Source of the DNA: Salinivenus lutea
GTDB taxonomy: Bacteria > Bacteroidota > Rhodothermia > Rhodothermales > Salinibacteraceae
Length of the DNA stretch: 64,000 nt
NCBI GenBank assembly: GCA_002894685.1
Contig: NCRC01000011.1
Coordinates: 1 to 64,000 of the forward strand
Reading direction: 5' to 3'
A program made the translations under genes and the position numbers. Under the pieces are notes generated by a model, which saw only the letters and a program-made list of their open reading frames with translations, did no database searches and had not been told where the DNA came from. Of the stretch, positions 40,092 to 48,201 are shown in pieces. Position 1 is the stretch's first letter. Each line of letters opens with the position of its first letter.

Positions 40092-40496
40092 ATGACCACA
40101 TCCAATCGGCCCCGTCTCCTCTCGGTTGAAGACAATCCGGAAACGGTAATTTTACTCAAACACCTCTTGCATGACTCCTACGAGACGCACTTCGCACGTA
40201 GCGCAGAGGAAGGCCTCAAAGCAATCGAGGAGAAAAACTTCGACGTGCTCTTACTGGATATAAACCTCAGAGCTAAGAACGGTGGCATTGAGTTGCTTCA
40301 CCGGATCCGTGAGGGAAGAAAAGCAGGTGGCGCTCCGGCTATTGCGCTCACGGCCTACGCGATGCCAGGCGACCGGAAGAAACTGCTTCAAGCGGGCTTC
40401 GATGGATACGTTGGCAAGCCCTTTACTGAAGCCGAACTGAAAGAGGCCCTGCGCCAGGCCCTATCAAACGAGGAGGGGCAGAAGAAGCGCTCCTAG
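40092..40496 (+). CDS. Single-domain response regulator (CheY-like)
   Basis: A 134-residue receiver domain. The acidic pair E13-D14, the phospho-acceptor D56 (FDVLLLDINL), T87 (ALTAYAM) and K109 (YVGKPF) are all present. There is no output domain, so it works by protein-protein contact, as CheY or as a phosphorelay intermediate. No histidine kinase is nearby. The kinase-less setting inside the island is notable. Confidence 0.93.
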   Translation: MTTSNRPRLLSVEDNPETVILLKHLLHDSYETHFARSAEEGLKAIEEKNFDVLLLDINLRAKNGGIELLHRIREGRKAGGAPAIALTAYAMPGDRKKLLQAGFDGYVGKPFTEAELKEALRQALSNEEGQKKRS

Positions 40497-40508
40497 TACA
40501 GCTGCCCA

Positions 40509-40847
40509 TCACTGCTCCGGCTTCTCGGGAAAACCCGTCTCACCCGCCTCCCCAGCCGTCTCCCGAAGCGCCGTCGCGCACATCTCCAGGTCGGCGGCAA
40601 TCTTCCGCACGTGCTGCCGCGGGGACTTCATCTCTGCCTCCGCCACGTCCAGCCCCTCGGGCAGCTCCTGCTGGCGAAGCTGCAGACAGATCGCCTGCAG
40701 GTCCGATGTCGTTGTGTCGAGCTCAGAGACGACGGCGGCGATCACGTCGGAGAGGGGAGGAGAGGCCGCGCCGTCACCCTGGCCAGCATTGAGACCCTGG
40801 CCGGCACTGAGGTCGTCAGGCATGGGTCTGTGGTCTTTTGCATGCAA
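40509..40847 (-). CDS. Small unknown protein sharing a module with the gene at 36678
   Basis: A 112-residue protein. Its last 60 residues contain SPRQHVRKIAADLEMCATAL, matching the tail of the long 'DPIP' protein at 36678 (AHARKVAADLETYATALRNL), including the K-x-A-A-D-L-E core. The middle (SDVIAAVVSELDTTTSDLQA, ICLQLRQQEL) matches in pattern and is probably an antiparallel helical hairpin. The start may be 40847 or 40823. It converges with the receiver gene at 12 bases. No function was recognised. Confidence 0.6.
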   Translation of the reverse strand: MHAKDHRPMPDDLSAGQGLNAGQGDGAASPPLSDVIAAVVSELDTTTSDLQAICLQLRQQELPEGLDVAEAEMKSPRQHVRKIAADLEMCATALRETAGEAGETGFPEKPEQ

Positions 40848-40924
40848 AGGTCAGTCTTACAGCCACTGAGGAGGGGCCATCGGAATCCTGTACCCTGTCG
40901 TCGAAGTTTTGAAGTGCTGCTTCT

Positions 40925-41191
40925 CTATTCTTCTGACGAGCGCTTCTCTCGATCGAGCTTGTCATCAATGGCGGACTGCAAACGGGCCTCCATGTCTTCG
41001 TCGCGGCCTTTTCCCTCTATGATGATCGTCTCCGCGGCATAAGTACCATCGTTGTAGAGCACAACCCGAATGTGATGGCTTTCAGGGCCAGCTGTTAATA
41101 ATGCCTCAACCTCGTCGGCGTCGTGCCGGGCCTGTCGGAGCGTTTCGTCGGGTGTGAGGATGATGCCGAAATTGCTGAGCGCGATCTGCAT
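40925..41191 (-). CDS. Hypothetical acidic protein, 88 residues
   Basis: MQIALSNFGIILTPDETLRQ opens the frame; HHIRVVLYNDGTYAAETIII is beta-rich and DMEARLQSAIDDKLDREKRS is a charged helix. Composition is acidic like its neighbours. No family was recognised. It is the middle one of a run of small minus-strand genes (40509-41856) and may be cotranscribed with them. Confidence 0.5.
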   Translation of the reverse strand: MQIALSNFGIILTPDETLRQARHDADEVEALLTAGPESHHIRVVLYNDGTYAAETIIIEGKGRDEDMEARLQSAIDDKLDREKRSSEE

Positions 41192-41290
41192 GAGTCTGCG
41201 GTGGGTTGGACGAGGAGTCGCTCAGGCTCACCTCGCTCCTCACTCTTCAGATTTATTCAAAACGGCGATTCCTGTACAAACGAATAGCTA

Positions 41291-41509
41291 CTACTCCAGC
41301 CACGCCGGGTCGAAGTCCCGGGCCATGAGAATCCGTGCGGCCCCTACGCTTCCGAGGTGGTTCTTTGGCCCGAGGCTTCCTTCATAGGCGTGCACCGTAA
41401 TGTCGGCGACAGTGCCGGACCGGCGAAGCTCCCGCAGACGATCAACGAGACTGCTGGTGCCGCGGACGTAGTCTTCGTTCTTGAGGGAGATACGGAAGAG
41501 GTATTCCAC
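41291..41509 (-). CDS. Hypothetical protein, 72 residues
   Basis: MEYLFRISLKNEDYVRGTSS, then LVDRLRELRRSGTVADITVH, ending MARDFDPAWLE. The amphipathic pattern is protein-like and codon use is normal. No match to a known family. The stop lies 99 bases before the next gene downstream. Confidence 0.5.
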   Translation of the reverse strand: MEYLFRISLKNEDYVRGTSSLVDRLRELRRSGTVADITVHAYEGSLGPKNHLGSVGAARILMARDFDPAWLE

Positions 41510-41544
41510 GTCTGAAAGTGATCTGTTTGTTCGCTGAGCTTTCG

Positions 41545-41578
41545 GTGGGGAAGTCTACTGGGTGGGGAAGTCTACTGG
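41545..41578. repeat. Two tandem copies of a 17-base unit
   Basis: GTGGGGAAGTCTACTGG occurs at 41545-41561 and again at 41562-41578. The second copy overlaps the stop codon of the gene at 41572, so the duplication may have set that protein's C-terminus. Confidence 0.8.
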
Positions 41579-41856
41579 GTGGGAGCCGGCTCCGACCGTG
41601 CGATGCTGTCCGGAGGGGCGGCCTCAACGGTAGCCTGACGATCCATTTCCTTGAGGGTTTCCTCCGGAATAAAGATCGACGAAAGGGCAAGAATCACGAG
41701 CGCTGCCACAATGAGGGCAGCTACGATTTGAACCCACGATCGTCGATAAATGGGCTCGGCAGCCCCTGCTGTCTTGTCTCTGACCGTATGCCCGCACACC
41801 GGGCACTTCTCATCTGAGGGATTTACGGCAATGCTGCAGTTTGGACAATCTGCCAT
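41572..41856 (-). CDS. Zinc-ribbon protein with one membrane helix
   Basis: A 94-residue protein. An N-terminal zinc ribbon (C4PNC7 and C18PVC21 in MADCPNCSIAVNPSDEKCPV) is followed by a single hydrophobic helix (WVQIVAALIVAALVILALSS, about 42-63) and a short acidic tail. It would face the cytoplasm with the ribbon. The layout is common among small bacterial 'zinc-ribbon membrane' proteins of unknown function. Confidence 0.7.
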   Translation of the reverse strand: MADCPNCSIAVNPSDEKCPVCGHTVRDKTAGAAEPIYRRSWVQIVAALIVAALVILALSSIFIPEETLKEMDRQATVEAAPPDSIARSEPAPTQ

Positions 41857-42295
41857 CGGATGGCGGTTTTGCGTGCAAATGAGCTACTGAGAGGCAGTCT
41901 CTTCACAGTTGCGATCCGGCCCTCCAGCGTCGGGGGCTCGTACGCATCTATGTTTTTGGCTGGTTCGATGGAGAGGTGCTCAGCGAATGTAGTGGGTCCT
42001 AGATGCGAATCGCCATCATCACATCTTCCCGAAATCCGACCCCATGTATAGCGAGTTCGGGAGAGTACGATCGGGGTTTCCTGCTCCCTCTCCTCCACGT
42101 GGAAGTCAACGCACGTCGAAGTCAAGGTCGGCGTGACGCTCTTCTACTCTCTTTCGGGCTTCCCGTCTGATGGAAACGATCTTGAGCAATTATGCTTCTT
42201 CGTTTCCGCCCCCGTCTGGAATCAAAGCCTGAAAGATCCACATCCCTTGGCGGATCGTTCCCAAACGGTCTTCTAAGTCAAATTGCCCCTTAGGA
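41857..42295. other. Gene-free spacer
   Basis: About 440 bases; the frames are short and not protein-like. No terminator or repeat stood out. Confidence 0.4.
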
Positions 42296-42451
42296 CTACG
42301 CCGTGGGCACAAAGGCTCTCTGGCGCAGGGCTCGCTTGATTTGCTTCGCTTCCACCTTTCGGCGCTCCTGGAAGTTCTGGAGGGGCTTGTTGGGGCGCCG
42401 CCGGTAGGTTTTGCGGAATAGACTAGTATAAATCTTCTTGTGTGATTTCAT
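42296..42451 (-). CDS. Small strongly basic protein, 51 residues
   Basis: MKSHKKIYTSLFRKTYRRRP then NKPLQNFQERRKVEAKQIKR. It is rich in Lys and Arg, unlike the acidic proteins around it, which suggests nucleic-acid binding. The open frame extends upstream but only this part has a normal composition. It could also be a chance frame. Confidence 0.35.
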   Translation of the reverse strand: MKSHKKIYTSLFRKTYRRRPNKPLQNFQERRKVEAKQIKRALRQRAFVPTA

Positions 42452-42699
42452 TGCAGTAAACATCCCCACGGTGGGGGACTCCCGTGGCGAGAGGAGTGGA
42501 AGACGCTTGTCTGTTTTTGGAGCAGCCCTGAGGGCAGCCCGGATCAAGCTAGCCCCCTTCGACCCTCCAGGTGAAGAAAAGATCCTGGCAGACGAGGAGC
42601 TAGCTGGGTCTATTTCGGCCAGTCGGCCGGCTGAGCACGGAAAAGTCGTTCCCTCTGGAAAAGTCGTTTTCCTTGTTAGGCCGGGGCTCGACTTGAGTC

Positions 42700-43593
42700 C
42701 TAGCGAGCAGCGAGCACGTCCCGCACAGGAGTCCATTCGATATCCGGGTACCGTTCGTTGTCGAGCGAGTCCAGCTTCGCCTCCCCGCTGAACATATCCC
42801 GCAGATACTGCATCCCTTGCCACGGCGGGAAAACCTCGCCCCGACTGGGGACGAGCGTGCGCGTGAGCTTGATGAGCAGATTGAGCCGGCTGATGCCCCC
42901 AGCACGGAATGTTTTGAAGGACTTTCCGGTCGCCTCGCTTGCGGCGTCAGCCAGCCTGCGTGACGAGAGCACGTCCCCGGCGACCTGAAGGTCACGTGGG
43001 GCGCCCTCGTCGAGCGCGGCGGCGGCCGTGACAGCAGCCGTGTCGTCCTGAGTTGTGAAGTCGAGCGGCTGGTCGGCGTCCCCCCAGCAGACGACGCGCC
43101 GGAGGGGGAAGAGGACGACGGGGGCCGGTCCGATCAGGAGGTCGGCAAACATCCCGTTGAACACAGATGTGGCTGCGATTGGGGCTTGGTCGAGCCGTTC
43201 TCGGAAGGTGCGGCGAAGATCGAGGTTTCGGTTCGTGCCGGGCGTAAGCCCCCTGTAATCGATGCAGTAGTCGGAGGGGATGAACCGGGGGACGTCGGCC
43301 TCGACGGCTGCGTCGAGGAGCGACGTTTGCGCCTCCACGATCACGTCTCGAAGTCCGGAAAGCGCCGAGACGACACAACTTGCCCCTTCGCACGCCTCAG
43401 CTAAAGCAGAGGCGTCGTCGTATGCTGCCTCTGCGATCTCGACGCCCTGTCGTCGGAGCGCTTTTACATCGATTGCGTCGCTGGCGGGGCGTGCAATAGC
43501 CCGTACCGAAGCGCCTCGGCTCAGAAGCTCCCGGGCAATCCGGCCGCCGAGGTCACCAGTAGCGCCGGCTGATACGATCAGAGGGCTGTCCAT
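42700..43593 (-). CDS. NmrA-family NAD(P)-binding protein
   Basis: A 297-residue Rossmann protein of the NmrA/isoflavone-reductase type. LIVSAGATGDLGGRIARELL gives the G-x-x-G-x-x-G nucleotide loop near residue 8, and ASVRAIARPASDAI, CVVSALSGLRDVI, FIPSDYCIDYRGL and NRNLDLRRTFRERL follow the family order. The last third (FTTQDDTAAVTAAAALDEGA) covers the substrate domain. It may be an atypical reductase or a redox sensor. The start at 43593 matches the family; the upstream extension is not conserved. Confidence 0.88.
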   Translation of the reverse strand: MDSPLIVSAGATGDLGGRIARELLSRGASVRAIARPASDAIDVKALRRQGVEIAEAAYDDASALAEACEGASCVVSALSGLRDVIVEAQTSLLDAAVEADVPRFIPSDYCIDYRGLTPGTNRNLDLRRTFRERLDQAPIAATSVFNGMFADLLIGPAPVVLFPLRRVVCWGDADQPLDFTTQDDTAAVTAAAALDEGAPRDLQVAGDVLSSRRLADAASEATGKSFKTFRAGGISRLNLLIKLTRTLVPSRGEVFPPWQGMQYLRDMFSGEAKLDSLDNERYPDIEWTPVRDVLAAR

Positions 43594-43775
43594 GGGAGGC
43601 TTGAGGGGTCGTGAGAAGAGCGTCGGTGCAGCCCCCCAGTCCTGAATCGTCCGGGTTGCCGCAGACAGCAACTCGAAATGCAACGAAGATAGCGCCCCAA
43701 AAAGGGCGCGAGGGGAGATATGCCCTTGGCAGCGGGGGGTCGACCTGGCCAGTAGGAGCGCCCTGGCCAGAAATA

Positions 43776-43851
43776 GAAAAAGCCCGCCGACAGCGCCGTA
43801 TACTCCCGGCGGAGCGCTGGGGCGAGCTCAAAACTCTGTTCTCAAATAGTA
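43776..43851 (-). ncRNA. Small terminator-ended RNA, copy 2
   Basis: TTGACA (43883-43888), a 19-base spacer and TATACT (43858-43863) on the minus strand predict a start near 43851. The RNA ends in the same two-part hairpin as copy 1 (GCTCGCC/GGCGGGC, inner CAGCGC/GCGCTG) with TTTTTC. The TTTTGAGCTCGCC segment before the stem is nearly identical in the two copies. The NmrA-like gene begins about 180 bases downstream, so a free RNA is likelier here than a leader. Confidence 0.62.
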
Positions 43852-43857
43852 TTTACC

Positions 43858-43888
43858 AGTATATTAAAATCGACCCCCGGGGTGTCAA
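43858..43888 (-). promoter_or_regulatory. Promoter of small RNA copy 2
   Basis: Near-consensus hexamers TTGACA and TATACT with the same 19-base spacer as copy 1. Confidence 0.6.
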
Positions 43889-43984
43889 GGGGTGGCGGTG
43901 AAGAATCAGCAACGAAGTCGTTAGAATGCCGGCCTGGTCGTGTCTGTCGATTCCAATTCGTCTTAAGAGCCCCCATTTCTGTCC

Positions 43985-44161
43985 ATGCATGTCCCTGAGC
44001 ACGCCGACGTTCTTCCCGAGCACATCGATCCCATTCCCATGCCCGATTCGGAGCGGGAACGGGTGATTCTGTTACTCCGGTTAGGGGCCGATCTCTCCCT
44101 GGAGTTGACCGATGAACCGGACACGCTCCGTCAGTTGCTCCACCCGACGGTTGCGATGTAG
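43985..44161 (+). CDS. 'DPIP' family protein, copy e (intact short form)
   Basis: A 58-residue protein: MHVPEHADVLPEHIDPIPMP, then DSERERVILLLRLGADLSLE, ending HPTVAM. It is the best-preserved short member and the reference for the family. It is divergent from small-RNA copy 2, with 134 bases between the RNA start and the ATG. CGTTAGAAT lies about 66 bases upstream. The acidic, helix-rich makeup gives no functional hint; the conserved D-P-I-P turn may be a docking motif. Confidence 0.6.
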   Translation: MHVPEHADVLPEHIDPIPMPDSERERVILLLRLGADLSLELTDEPDTLRQLLHPTVAM

Positions 44162-44244
44162 GTAACACGGGTGCCACTCTCGCTCCGACGAAAGCCCGTA
44201 ACAAGCGGCCCCAGGTTGGTTTTTCTTGTCCAGTTGGGACGTAG

Positions 44245-44550
44245 CTACTTTGTCGGCTTGGGGATCGGCCCCGCCCACTTTGGGTTGTCATAGTCCTTGA
44301 AGCTCCGAAGCACCTCTGGCGGGTCTAACGGGTCGACTACCTTGAACTGAGCATCCTCAAACTGAGCATCCTCATCTTCTCCACCTTCTTCACTTTCCTC
44401 ACCTTCCAAATCTTCAGGTGCCGAGCGGACCTGTACCATTCGTGGCGAAAACGACGGTTCTTCACCATCGTCAATCCAGTACCACCCAGGCTCTGACGGT
44501 AGCTCTTCTCGCCACTGCTGCCAGTCGGTTTGTTTATCAGTTTCGGTCAT
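44245..44550 (-). CDS. Hypothetical acidic protein with W-x-W motif
   Basis: A 101-residue protein. LPSEPGWYWIDDGEEPSFSP resembles the opening of DUF551-like or 'PGWYW' phage proteins. A run of acidic residues with an in-frame duplication (DAQFEDAQFK) follows, and WAGPIPKPTK closes it. It likely belongs to the island. No function assigned. Confidence 0.6.
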   Translation of the reverse strand: MTETDKQTDWQQWREELPSEPGWYWIDDGEEPSFSPRMVQVRSAPEDLEGEESEEGGEDEDAQFEDAQFKVVDPLDPPEVLRSFKDYDNPKWAGPIPKPTK

Positions 44551-44792
44551 ATCTGGTACACTAGCAGTATTGCGTATAATAGGCGATACTCAAGATTACC
44601 GACGCGTTGAATCCTGGAATTCAACTTCAGCCTCACTTCCCAGGTTCGCAAGCGTGCCGCAGAGCTCTTGGCGGCGCTATAGCTATTATTCCTGCCAGGG
44701 GACCGTAACGCTGACACGAGGGGTCCGTGTGTCAGCCGCGCTCCGTTTTACACAGGGACTCATCGACTGGTTGTCGGGATGACAGCCGGGGT

Positions 44793-45464
44793 TTACGAAG
44801 TTGAGGCATTGGCCATCTCCGTCACCTCGTCGAGCATTTCGTCCGTTCCCGCCAGGATGAGGGTGTCAGTTTGCTGCAGGGGCTCGTCCGGGTCGGGCGG
44901 TACAATCATCTGGTCCGCCGCCGTGTCGTGGATGCCGACGACCGACACGCCGTATTTCGACCGCACCGAGAGCTCGCGCAGCGTGTGGCCCCGCCAGGTT
45001 TCGGGCACCACGAGTTCTTCGACGCTCAGGTTGCGGGCCATTTTTACGTAGTTGAGCACGCCCTTTTCCGAAATGCGGCTTGCGAGGTTGATGCCAGACT
45101 CCCGCTCCGGGAAAATTGTCTCGGTCACCCCCAGCTTTTGCATGATGCGCGCGTGGTTGTCGGAGATCACCTTGACGTAGACCTTCTCGACCCCGAGGTC
45201 CGTCAGGGCCATGGTTGCCAGAATACTGGCCGTGATATCGCCGCCGGTGCTTACCACGGCCGCATCCCCCTCACTGGCCCCCACCTCTTTCAGCGTATCC
45301 GTATCGCGTCCATCCCCTACGGCGGCCCGTGAGCAGTGGGGAGCGATATCGTCCACCGCCTGCTCATCCACGTCGAGCGCAATGACGTCGTGCCCGCGGC
45401 TGTAGAGGGCCTCGGCCACACTGGATCCAAAGTTGCCGAGGCCGACGATGACAAAACGGTTCAT
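44793..45464 (-). CDS. ktrA: KtrA/TrkA-type K+ uptake regulatory subunit
   Basis: A 223-residue RCK protein. FVIVGLGNFGSSVAEALYSR is the nucleotide-binding G-x-G-x-x-G, and VIALDVDEQAVDDIAPHCSR and AVGDGRDTDTL follow in the N-domain. The C-domain (LSVRSKYGVSVVGIHDTAAD, TLILAGTDEMLDEV) is the TrkA_C ligand site. It binds nucleotides and gates the KtrB channel-like subunit, whose gene lies 29 bases upstream, so the two form an operon. Confidence 0.93.
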   Translation of the reverse strand: MNRFVIVGLGNFGSSVAEALYSRGHDVIALDVDEQAVDDIAPHCSRAAVGDGRDTDTLKEVGASEGDAAVVSTGGDITASILATMALTDLGVEKVYVKVISDNHARIMQKLGVTETIFPERESGINLASRISEKGVLNYVKMARNLSVEELVVPETWRGHTLRELSVRSKYGVSVVGIHDTAADQMIVPPDPDEPLQQTDTLILAGTDEMLDEVTEMANASTS

Positions 45465-45493
45465 AAGATGGTTGCACGAAGGTTGAAAGAGAG

Positions 45494-46909
45494 TTATCCG
45501 ATCGAAACGTCCTCGTAGGCGTAGCGGAAGTCGCCGGACAGCCGCTTCGGGCTGCGGGCCATGGCCGCCGCGAACGTGAGCGTGCCTACCCGGCCGATGA
45601 ACATGAGCACGACGGTGACGAGGCGGCCGGGGTCCGACAGATTACCGGTGGCGCCCATCGAAAGGCCAACGGTGTTGAAGGCGCTTACGGCCTCGAACAT
45701 GTACGTGAGAAATGCGGGGACACCTCCCGCCGCCGGGACCTCCAACCAGCTGAACACGAAGATGCCGGCCGTAACGATGCCAAACGCGACGATAAAAAGG
45801 CCCATGGCCTTCTGAAGGGTCGACTCCGGAATGGTGCGGTTCGAAATGCTGGTGGTCCGCTTTCCCCGAAGGCGCGACCAGGCCAAGAGGCCGAGCAGGG
45901 CAAAGGTCGTCGTTTTAAGCCCCCCTGCCGTTGAGCCGGGCGAGCCGCCGATCATCATGTAGATGATGGTCAGAAAGTTGGTGCCGGAGGTCGTTTCCCC
46001 GTACGGAATGGTGTTGAAGCCGGCGGTGCGGGGCGTAATGCTGGCGAACAGCCCGTTGACGAGGCGTTCGGTCAGGGACATTCCGGCGAGCGTGTTGTGC
46101 CATTCGAACGCCGTGAAGGCCACCCATCCCGCTACGATGAGGAACGCGGTGGTACCGAGCACAATCTGGGAGTGGATGGACAGGCGAAACCGATCCTCTT
46201 TTCGGCGCTTTCGCCCCCACAGGTTGATCTCCTCCAGCGTCAGAAAGCCGAGGCCGCCCAGCACGATGAGCAACATCACCACTATCAGCAGCGGCAGATT
46301 TCCCTGAAAGGCCTCTAGGGAGGTCGTAAACGTTGAGAAGCCGGCGTTGCAGAAGGCGCTCACGGTGTGGAAAATCGAGTGCCACACGGCCCCCGTCCAT
46401 CCGAAGCGTGGGACCCAAAAGATGTAGAGCAACACGGCCCCAATGAACTCGGCGGCGAAGGTAAAGCGGAAGATGGCCCAGGTGAGGGATTTGTAGTCAA
46501 TCTTTCCTACCACCTCGGCTGGCCCGCCGGCCAGCGTCTCGTGTCGGAGAGACAGGCGCTGCCCGAGCGCCACGATGATCACGGAAGTAAACGAAATGAA
46601 CCCCAGCCCGCCGAGTTGGATGAGAAGGAGGATGTACGCCTGACCCCACGTCGTAAAATACTCGGCAGTGTCCACGACGATGAGGCCGGTCACGCAGACG
46701 GCGCTGGTGGCGGTGAAGAGGGCATCCACCCAGTTCAGGGGCGGTCCGGTGTAAAGGCCGGGCAGCACCATGAACCCAACGGTGCCCAATGCAATGAGGA
46801 GCAGAAACGACCCGACGAAGAGTTGCGACGGGCTCAACGCCCGCCACCACGAGTGGAGAAATGAACGCGGGGGGGTGAGAAAGTCATCGATCGTGGAAGA
46901 GTCCATCAA
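45494..46909 (-). CDS. ktrB: KtrB/TrkH-type K+ transporter subunit
   Basis: A 471-residue membrane protein with four M1-P-M2 repeats. Selectivity-filter segments are visible as ATSAVCVTGLIVVDT (first), TVSAFCNAGFSTF (second), SITPRTAGFNTIPY (third) and AVSAFNTVGLSMG (fourth), each with the central Gly. It imports K+ with KtrA control, and Na+ may be cotransported. High K+ supports a salt-in strategy. No signal peptide; the start MMDSSTIDDFLTPPRSFLHS is plausible. Confidence 0.94.
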   Translation of the reverse strand: MMDSSTIDDFLTPPRSFLHSWWRALSPSQLFVGSFLLLIALGTVGFMVLPGLYTGPPLNWVDALFTATSAVCVTGLIVVDTAEYFTTWGQAYILLLIQLGGLGFISFTSVIIVALGQRLSLRHETLAGGPAEVVGKIDYKSLTWAIFRFTFAAEFIGAVLLYIFWVPRFGWTGAVWHSIFHTVSAFCNAGFSTFTTSLEAFQGNLPLLIVVMLLIVLGGLGFLTLEEINLWGRKRRKEDRFRLSIHSQIVLGTTAFLIVAGWVAFTAFEWHNTLAGMSLTERLVNGLFASITPRTAGFNTIPYGETTSGTNFLTIIYMMIGGSPGSTAGGLKTTTFALLGLLAWSRLRGKRTTSISNRTIPESTLQKAMGLFIVAFGIVTAGIFVFSWLEVPAAGGVPAFLTYMFEAVSAFNTVGLSMGATGNLSDPGRLVTVVLMFIGRVGTLTFAAAMARSPKRLSGDFRYAYEDVSIG

Positions 46910-47164
46910 TCGCGAGGCGGCATTGCGGGGCGGTCGTGTGGAAAACCCTCAGGGGACCACGCCTTAGGACCGCCGTGCGGGAAGAGTAGTTCGGGTCCTA
47001 CGACAGAATATACGTTCTCTTTCAGCTCTCTACTACCACTACAATCACTGGAAAAAGTCGCCACCAAAAGAATGATCCTAGGGAAGGGGAAGGCACCCGA
47101 TGGCTAGCCGACCGTGCGTAAGAGCCAGCCGCACGCAGATCCTCCCAGCCGGTGCGCTTGGATC
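46910..47164. other. Upstream region of ktrBA
   Basis: About 250 bases with no gene. ktr genes are sometimes preceded by a c-di-AMP riboswitch; I looked for its conserved parts on the minus strand and did not find them. The promoter should lie near 46980-47060, where AGTATATTCTGTC-like sequence (complement strand) occurs. Confidence 0.4.
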
Positions 47165-47436
47165 TTAGATCAAGCGCTGGACCAGCTTGATGTTGCCCTC
47201 CTCCAGGGTCGGTAGTCGCCCACTGGTCTTTTTCTGCTCACAGACCGCCCAGAATCCTGCCTTCTGACCGCGTCTGGGACCCTGCGCCTAGTAAAAACCT
47301 CTCGGTCATTTTCGCCTATCGCCTGAAAGAGGTATTTCGCTTCAAAAGCGGTGGTTTCTGGAGCGCTGACCGAAAGCTGCTCCTCCTCTGTAGGCCCTAA
47401 AGAAGGAACAGGTGGTTCCAGGAGTTGAACTGACAC
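47165..47436 (-). pseudogene. Unknown protein with a frameshift
   Basis: From 47436 one frame reads MSVQLLEPPVPSLGPTEEEQ and AFEAKYLFQAIGENDREVFT. Another frame then gives GPRRGQKAGFWAVCEQKKTS and GRLPTLEEGNIKLVQRLI up to a stop at 47165-47167. Both halves are protein-like and the change-over near 47290 needs one indel. The family was not recognised; it could be a mobile-element remnant. Confidence 0.45.
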
Positions 47437-47593
47437 TGATCGTCAGAACTTGGCCTCAGAGACAGCCCCGCTTTCCAACTGTCCTGAGAATCACTTTCGA
47501 TCAAGAGAGTACATGCAGAGATAGGAGCCGGTGGAAACGTCGGCTCCAAAAGTCGTTGAAAGGGGTGTCCTATTTGCTTAGCAGCAACCTCCC

Positions 47594-47989
47594 ATGCGTC
47601 CCTCTCGCTTCCTTATCGTTTGCCTCGGGGCCTTTGTCCTGGGGGCGATAGTGCGAGGGGGCAGCGTGCAGGAAGCCGCCTCGCCGGCTGCTACGCTCAG
47701 TTCTCCAGGTCTAGAGGCGAAGGTGCCCCATAGCACCTTTTCCAATAGAACTTCCTCTCATAATACCTCTTCCGTCTCTGCGGACCTAATTCCTTGGGGA
47801 CGCCTCCCTGCCGCTGAAAACAGCCGGTCGTTCGGAGATGCCGAAGAAGAGGATTCGACCGATGGCTCGCCGACCCTGATCGCCTCGACCCATCGTTCGG
47901 GGCCGATTTTCCCGAAGGTCCAGAGCCCTGGGGAGGTCGTCGTCCCCGTCGCCCGGACGTGCGCCATGCTTTGCGTCTTTCTCTGCTGA
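47594..47989 (+). CDS. Putative small exported protein
   Basis: A 131-residue frame. MRPSRFLIVCLGAFVLGAIV is a good signal peptide or anchor. The rest is Ser/Thr-rich and acidic, ending with an odd hydrophobic tail (VVVPVARTCAMLCVFLC). Antisense frames of similar length exist, so confidence is limited. No relatives were recognised. Confidence 0.4.
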   Translation: MRPSRFLIVCLGAFVLGAIVRGGSVQEAASPAATLSSPGLEAKVPHSTFSNRTSSHNTSSVSADLIPWGRLPAAENSRSFGDAEEEDSTDGSPTLIASTHRSGPIFPKVQSPGEVVVPVARTCAMLCVFLC

Positions 47990-48201
47990 TCCTCGTCCGG
48001 GTGCGCCGCGCGCTCCTGTCGTTTCTTCGAGGGGAGCTTCTTTTCCGTGTCCTTCGGGGGGAGCGTAGACCGCCGGAGGAGAGGTGCACCCGATCCGTCG
48101 CTTCCGCCGCCCTTTCTCGGTGGCGGGGTTCCCGCTTCCTTGCGCGACGGGACCGTACCCACACGGCCCGTATCCTGACGGACATTTACGAGGCATCAGC
48201 C

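Noticed and set aside
46910-47100. c-di-AMP riboswitch upstream of ktrBA
   Set aside because: I looked for the conserved core on the minus strand and could not find the expected motifs.
47697-48196. Minus-strand frames of 130-160 codons around 47.7-48.2 kb
   Set aside because: They are Arg/Ser/Pro-rich, overlap each other in several frames and lack any domain pattern.
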